From Mycobacterium shigaense (lineage in GTDB: Bacteria; Actinomycetota; Actinomycetes; Mycobacteriales; Mycobacteriaceae), in the NCBI RefSeq assembly GCF_002356315.1, contig NZ_AP018164.1, positions 2,480,001 to 2,544,000 on the forward strand: a DNA stretch of 64,000 nucleotides. The letters are read 5' to 3'. The position numbers and the translations under genes were made by a program. Positions 60,123-64,000 of the stretch are shown here, piece by piece (the first letter of the stretch is position 1; each line of letters starts with the position of its first letter). Below the pieces are notes generated by a model that saw nothing but the letters and a program-made list of their open reading frames with translations, was not told the DNA's origin and did no database searches.

Positions 60123-61187
60123 ATGATCTCGTTACGCACAATGATGATGCGTGGCGGTAACTCTTCTGGTGTGTACCTACTCAAATCCGATCTCGACGAG
60201 ACCGGCATCGACCCGGACGTCTTGCTGGCGGTCATTCTCGGGTCCCTCGATCCACGTCAGATCGACAGCCTGGGCGGCGACGAATCAACGACGAGCAAGG
60301 TGGCGATCGTGGGTCCGTCGACCCGGCCCGATTGCGACGTCGACTACCTGTTCGCCCAGGTGGATCTGTCGACGCTGTGGGTGGATTGGAACTTGACGTG
60401 CGGCAATCTGCTCGCCGGCGTCGCGTCGTTCGCGATCGAGCGCGGGCTGGTCACCGAGGCCCACCCGGTCACTGCGGTTCGCGTACACATGGTGAATAGT
60501 GGTGCGGCCGTTACGGTTACGGTTGGCAGCGGCGGGGTGACCGGACGGCCCGCGGCCGTCGAGCTGATCTTCGACAATTTCTGCGGCGGCCGGACCGGCA
60601 GGTTGTTCCCCACCGGGCGGCCCGTCGACCATCTCGGGGAGGTGGCGATCACGGCGATCGACGCCGGGGTGTGCGCGGTCATCGCCGAGGCCCGCGACTT
60701 CGGGCTCACCGGAGGCGAGTCGCCCGAGCAACTCAACAGCGATTCGGCGTTGCTGGACCGGCTCGAGCGGCTGCGGTTGCGCGCGACCGTAGCCATGGGG
60801 TTGGGCGACTCGCGGGGATTTGTCCTTCCGAAGGTCATGCTGGTGTCGGCATCCGAGCGCGCGGATTTTCGCTCCCGTTACTTCGTGCCGGATCGCTGCG
60901 ACGCCGGCCATGCGGTTTCGGCAGCGGTGTGCCTGGCGACGGCCGGAGCCGTGTCCGACACCGTGGCCGGAAAGCTGCTCGGGCGGCCGGCCGGCATCCG
61001 GCCGATGGTCCTCGAGCACCCGACGGGAACGATGAGCATCGACGTCACCCGGATCGGCGACAGCGATCTGTGCGTCGGGGCGTCGGTGCGCAGCACCGCG
61101 TGCAAGTTGTTCGACGGCTACGTGTTCGCTGACATGTATAAGGAACCCTGCCTGATCGGTGGTACTGCTGAGGCCGGTGTGACATGA
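60123..61187 (+). CDS. PrpF-family isomerase (methylaconitate/oxalomesaconate type)
   Basis: 354 residues. The N-terminal MMMRGGNSSGVYLLKSDL matches the PrpF signature RGGTSKGVYF, and GPSTRPDCDVDYLFAQV follows the family pattern, as do the NCGN-like TCGN and GRPAAVELIFDN segments. Family members isomerise 2-methylaconitate or tautomerise 4-oxalomesaconate. No prpB, prpC, prpD or acnD gene is nearby, so the substrate is open. In M. tuberculosis this interval holds Rv1704c-Rv1707 instead, so this is a lineage-specific gene. Strong ribosome site GGAGGGGGGAACGA. Confidence 0.85.
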   Translation: MISLRTMMMRGGNSSGVYLLKSDLDETGIDPDVLLAVILGSLDPRQIDSLGGDESTTSKVAIVGPSTRPDCDVDYLFAQVDLSTLWVDWNLTCGNLLAGVASFAIERGLVTEAHPVTAVRVHMVNSGAAVTVTVGSGGVTGRPAAVELIFDNFCGGRTGRLFPTGRPVDHLGEVAITAIDAGVCAVIAEARDFGLTGGESPEQLNSDSALLDRLERLRLRATVAMGLGDSRGFVLPKVMLVSASERADFRSRYFVPDRCDAGHAVSAAVCLATAGAVSDTVAGKLLGRPAGIRPMVLEHPTGTMSIDVTRIGDSDLCVGASVRSTACKLFDGYVFADMYKEPCLIGGTAEAGVT

Positions 61188-61276
61188 GATCACGGTCGGC
61201 CCGCCGACGACACGCATCGGCCATATTCCCTGGTGAGATTGCCTGCGGGTCGCCCGGTGTAAGTCCGCTCAGCCGT

Positions 61277-61320
61277 TAGACTTTCCTGCGATGTTCACTT
61301 CGCGAACACCCCAGGCATGA
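61277..61320 (+). promoter_or_regulatory. -10 element and leaderless mini-ORF coupled to parA
   Basis: TAGACT (61277-61282) lies eight bases before ATG (61291), which opens a nine-residue peptide MFTSRTPQA. Its TGA overlaps the parA ATG (ATGA at 61317-61320). This suggests a leaderless short ORF that feeds ribosomes into parA. Translation is not proven. Confidence 0.45.
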
Positions 61321-62180
61321 TCGAACCGCCCGACAGCGATGTCGTCGTCGGTCTGACCGGACGCCCACCCCGGGCGATCCCGGAACCCGAGCCGCGCACC
61401 TCGCACGGGCCGGCCAAGGTCGTCGCGATGTGCAACCAAAAGGGCGGTGTCGGCAAGACCACGTCGACGATCAATCTGGGCGCTGCGCTGGCCGAATACG
61501 GTAGGCGGGTGCTGCTCGTGGACATGGATCCGCAGGGCGCGCTGTCCGCGGGGCTGGGCGTTCCGCACTACGAGCTGGAGAAGACCATCCACAACGTATT
61601 GGTGGAGCCGCGGGTGTCGATCGACGACGTGCTGCTGCACACCCGGATCAAGTACCTCGACTTGGTGCCCAGCAACATCGATCTGTCCGCGGCCGAGATC
61701 CAACTGGTCAACGAGGTCGGCCGCGAGCAGACCCTGGGCCGGGCGCTGCACCCGGTGCTGGATCGCTACGACTATGTCCTGATCGACTGCCAGCCGTCGC
61801 TGGGTCTGCTGACGGTCAACGGACTGGCTTGCGCCGACGGCGTGGTCATCCCCACCGAGTGCGAGTTCTTCTCGCTGCGCGGCCTGGCGCTGCTTACCGA
61901 TACCGTGGACAAGGTGCGTGACCGGCTCAACCCGAAATTGGAGATCAGCGGCATCCTGCTGACGCGTTACGACCCGCGCACCGTCAACGCGCGCGAGGTC
62001 ATGGCGCGGGTGGTGGAGCGATTCGGTGACCTGGTATTCGACACTGTGATCACGCGTACCGTCCGGTTCCCGGAGACCAGCGTGGCGGGCGAGCCCATCA
62101 CGACCTGGGCGCCGAAGTCCGCTGGTGCCGTCGCCTATCGCGCCTTGGCCCGCGAGTTCATCGACCGATTTGGCGCGTGA
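61317..62180 (+). CDS. parA: ParA/Soj-like ATPase (Rv1708-like)
   Basis: 287 residues. Deviant Walker A KGGVGKTT at 42-49, then VLLVDMDPQGALS and DCQPSLGLLT, typical of ParA/MinD ATPases. No parB follows; instead scpA and scpB do, so it probably works in chromosome organisation beside the ScpAB-SMC complex rather than being the main segregation ParA. The stop overlaps the scpA GTG by four bases. Confidence 0.92.
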   Translation: MIEPPDSDVVVGLTGRPPRAIPEPEPRTSHGPAKVVAMCNQKGGVGKTTSTINLGAALAEYGRRVLLVDMDPQGALSAGLGVPHYELEKTIHNVLVEPRVSIDDVLLHTRIKYLDLVPSNIDLSAAEIQLVNEVGREQTLGRALHPVLDRYDYVLIDCQPSLGLLTVNGLACADGVVIPTECEFFSLRGLALLTDTVDKVRDRLNPKLEISGILLTRYDPRTVNAREVMARVVERFGDLVFDTVITRTVRFPETSVAGEPITTWAPKSAGAVAYRALAREFIDRFGA

Positions 62181-63004
62181 ACGCGACCGCTAACGGTGCG
62201 GCGCCACCCCAGGCCGGCGCCCCGGGTGGCTTTCAAGTCCGCCTCACCAACTTCGAGGGTCCGTTCGATCTGCTGCTGCAGCTGATCTTTGCGCACCGCC
62301 TCGACGTCACCGAGGTCGCGCTGCACCAGGTCACCGACGACTTCATCGCCTATACCCGCGATATCGGCTCCCAGCTGGACCTGGAAGAGACCACCGCGTT
62401 CCTCGTCGTCGCCGCTACCCTGCTGGATCTCAAGGCGGCGCGGCTGCTGCCGGCCGGGCAGATCGACGACGAAGAGGACCTGGCGCTGCTCGAGGTGCGC
62501 GACCTGCTGTTCGCGCGGCTGCTGCAGTACCGCGCGTTCAAGCACGTCGCGGAGATGTTCGCCGAACTGGAGGCCACCGCGCTGCGCAGCTATCCGCGCT
62601 CGGTGTCGCTGGAGGACCGGTACACCGAACTGCTGCCCGAGGTGATGCTGGGCGTCGACGCGCAACGCTTCGCCGAGATCGCCGCGATCGCGTTCAGTCC
62701 GCGGCCCGTCCCGACGGTGGCCACCGGGCATCTGCACGAGGTGCAGGTGTCGGTGCCGGAGCAGGCGCAGAAGCTGCTGACGATTTTGCAGGCGCGGGGG
62801 CCGGGCCAGTGGGCCACGTTCTCCGAGCTGGTCGCGGACTGTCACGCATCGATGGAGGTGGTCGGGCGCTTCCTGGCGCTGCTCGAGCTGTATCGGTCCC
62901 GGGCGGTAGCATTCGACCAGTCAGAGCCGCTTGGCGTGCTCCAAATTTCGTGGACCGGGGAACGTTCGACCAGCGAATCCCTGGCAGAAGTGCGGGACGA
63001 ATAA
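62177..63004 (+). CDS. scpA: Segregation and condensation protein ScpA
   Basis: 275 residues. The kleisin signature FEGPFDLLLQLI near residue 30 and a C-terminal winged helix are visible. It links SMC heads in chromosome condensation with ScpB. GTG start coupled to parA; TAATG overlap with scpB. Confidence 0.94.
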   Translation: MNATANGAAPPQAGAPGGFQVRLTNFEGPFDLLLQLIFAHRLDVTEVALHQVTDDFIAYTRDIGSQLDLEETTAFLVVAATLLDLKAARLLPAGQIDDEEDLALLEVRDLLFARLLQYRAFKHVAEMFAELEATALRSYPRSVSLEDRYTELLPEVMLGVDAQRFAEIAAIAFSPRPVPTVATGHLHEVQVSVPEQAQKLLTILQARGPGQWATFSELVADCHASMEVVGRFLALLELYRSRAVAFDQSEPLGVLQISWTGERSTSESLAEVRDE

Positions 63005-63723
63005 TGACTGAAGATCTGTCCGACGTCGGGCTGCCCGAGGTCGATCTCGACCCCGATATTCACGGCATCCCCGAGATCGCCGAGGCGGCGCCGCTGGACG
63101 ACGACGAGCTGGGCTCGGTGCTCGAGGCGCTGCTGCTGGTGGTGGACACCCCGGTCAGCGAGGAGGCCCTGGGAGCGGCCACGCAGCAGCCTGTCTACCG
63201 GATCGCCGCCAAGCTGCAGGCGATGGCCGACCAGCTCACCCAGCGCGACAGCGGCGTCGACCTGCGGCGAACCGGTGAAGGCTGGCGAATGTACACCCGG
63301 GCCCGATTCGCGCCGTACGTGGAAAAGCTGCTGCTAGACGGCGCGCGATCCAAGCTCACCCGCGCCGCGCTCGAGACGCTGGCCGTGGTCGCCTACCGCC
63401 AACCGGTGACGCGCGCCCGGGTCAGCGCGGTGCGCGGCGTCAACGTCGACGCCGTCATGCGCACCCTGCTGGCGCGCGGCCTGATCACCGAGGCCGGCGT
63501 CGACGAGGACACCGGTGCGGTCACCTTCGCCACGACCGAGCTGTTCTTGGAACGGTTGGGCCTGACGTCGCTGACCGACCTGCCTGACATCGCCCCGCTG
63601 CTGCCCGACGTCGACACCATCGAGGACCTCAGCGAATCCCTGGACAGCGAGCCACGTTTCATGAAGCTGGCGGGCGGCCAACCGTCCGAGCAGGCGCTGT
63701 CCTTCGATGTGGACCGGGATTGA
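63004..63723 (+). CDS. scpB: Segregation and condensation protein ScpB
   Basis: 239 residues from the ATG that overlaps the scpA stop. LGSVLEALLLVVDTPVSEEAL and ETLAVVAYRQPVTRARVSAV are ScpB hallmarks: two winged-helix domains after an acidic N-terminus. Acts with ScpA and SMC. A longer frame from 62809 is not used because it lies inside scpA. Confidence 0.94.
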   Translation: MTEDLSDVGLPEVDLDPDIHGIPEIAEAAPLDDDELGSVLEALLLVVDTPVSEEALGAATQQPVYRIAAKLQAMADQLTQRDSGVDLRRTGEGWRMYTRARFAPYVEKLLLDGARSKLTRAALETLAVVAYRQPVTRARVSAVRGVNVDAVMRTLLARGLITEAGVDEDTGAVTFATTELFLERLGLTSLTDLPDIAPLLPDVDTIEDLSESLDSEPRFMKLAGGQPSEQALSFDVDRD

Positions 63724-64000
63724 TGGTCGAAGATCAGGGGATCCGGCTGCAGAAAGTGTTGTCCCAGGCCGGAATTGCGTCGCGCCGGGCGGCCGAGAGG
63801 TTGATCGTCGAGGGCCGCGTCGAGGTGGACGGCCAGGTGGTGACCGAGTTGGGCACCCGGGTGGACCCGAACGCCTCGGTGATCCACGTCGACGGGGCCC
63901 GGGTGGTCCTCGACGACTCCCTGGTGTACCTGGCGCTGAACAAGCCGCGCGGCATGCAGTCGACCATGTCGGACGACCGCGGCCGCCCGTGCATCGGCGA
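63723..64000 (+). CDS. rluB: Pseudouridine synthase, RluB/RsuA family, 3' end cut by window
   Basis: The first 92 codons are present. ATG overlaps the scpB stop (TGATG). An S4 domain (RLQKVLSQAGIASRRAAERL, then GRVEVDGQVV) is followed by LALNKPRGM, the start of the catalytic domain of RsuA/RluB-type rRNA pseudouridine synthases. The catalytic Asp lies beyond the window. Position matches Rv1711. Confidence 0.9.
   Translation, partial: MVEDQGIRLQKVLSQAGIASRRAAERLIVEGRVEVDGQVVTELGTRVDPNASVIHVDGARVVLDDSLVYLALNKPRGMQSTMSDDRGRPCIG

Overview
The window comes from a slow-growing Mycobacterium. High GC, PE/PPE proteins, an ESX (type VII secretion) locus and a run of genes in the order recalled for M. 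tuberculosis Rv1661-Rv1668c and Rv1683-Rv1711 all point the same way. Gene identities rest on motifs, lengths and remembered family sequences; no search was run.

Layout. (1) 1-15856: a polyketide synthase cluster in the pks7-pks8/17-pks9-pks11 order. It has two fully reducing type I modules, a small KS-AT-ACP protein whose ketosynthase carries Gln in place of the active-site Cys, and a type III synthase. Parts of the two large genes are almost identical in DNA. (2) 15839-17969, minus strand: a decayed P450 (cyp139-like) and an intact ABC-F ATPase. (3) 17970-19554: no convincing gene, but a perfect 17-bp inverted repeat. (4) 19555-33604: a complete-looking ESX operon, PE-PPE-esxG-esxH-eccA-eccB-eccC-eccD-mycP-eccE. 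Every protein is closest to ESX-3 as I remember it, but the order differs, espG is missing, and the mycosin has lost two catalytic-triad residues (His to Arg, Ser to Gly). An arylsulfatase follows. (5) 36022-37996: decayed DNA with a PoxB-like pseudogene, a possible 40-residue lipoprotein and a short direct repeat. (6) 37997-64000: conserved housekeeping synteny running from a hydrolase/acyl-CoA synthetase fusion through a TetR-regulated ABC exporter, an ammonium transporter, mpg, tyrS, tlyA, nadK, recN, steA, mctB, pyrG, a NUDIX hydrolase, xerD, an O-methyltransferase, a PrpF-like isomerase, parA, scpA, scpB and the start of rluB.

How it fits together. The PKS genes are tightly packed and carry docking tails, so they probably form one assembly line; the KSQ-type Pks9 looks like its starter module. 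The ESX genes are joined by 1-4 base overlaps from eccA to eccC and from eccD to eccE, as expected for one machine. With no espG and a probably inactive mycosin, this second ESX-3-like system may borrow parts from the core ESX-3 locus or work differently. It sits where M. tuberculosis has roughly Rv1669-Rv1682 and is flanked by decayed DNA, so it looks like an inserted or replaced block. The right half is mostly tightly coupled core operons, with short additions such as a 57-bp tandem repeat inside tlyA.
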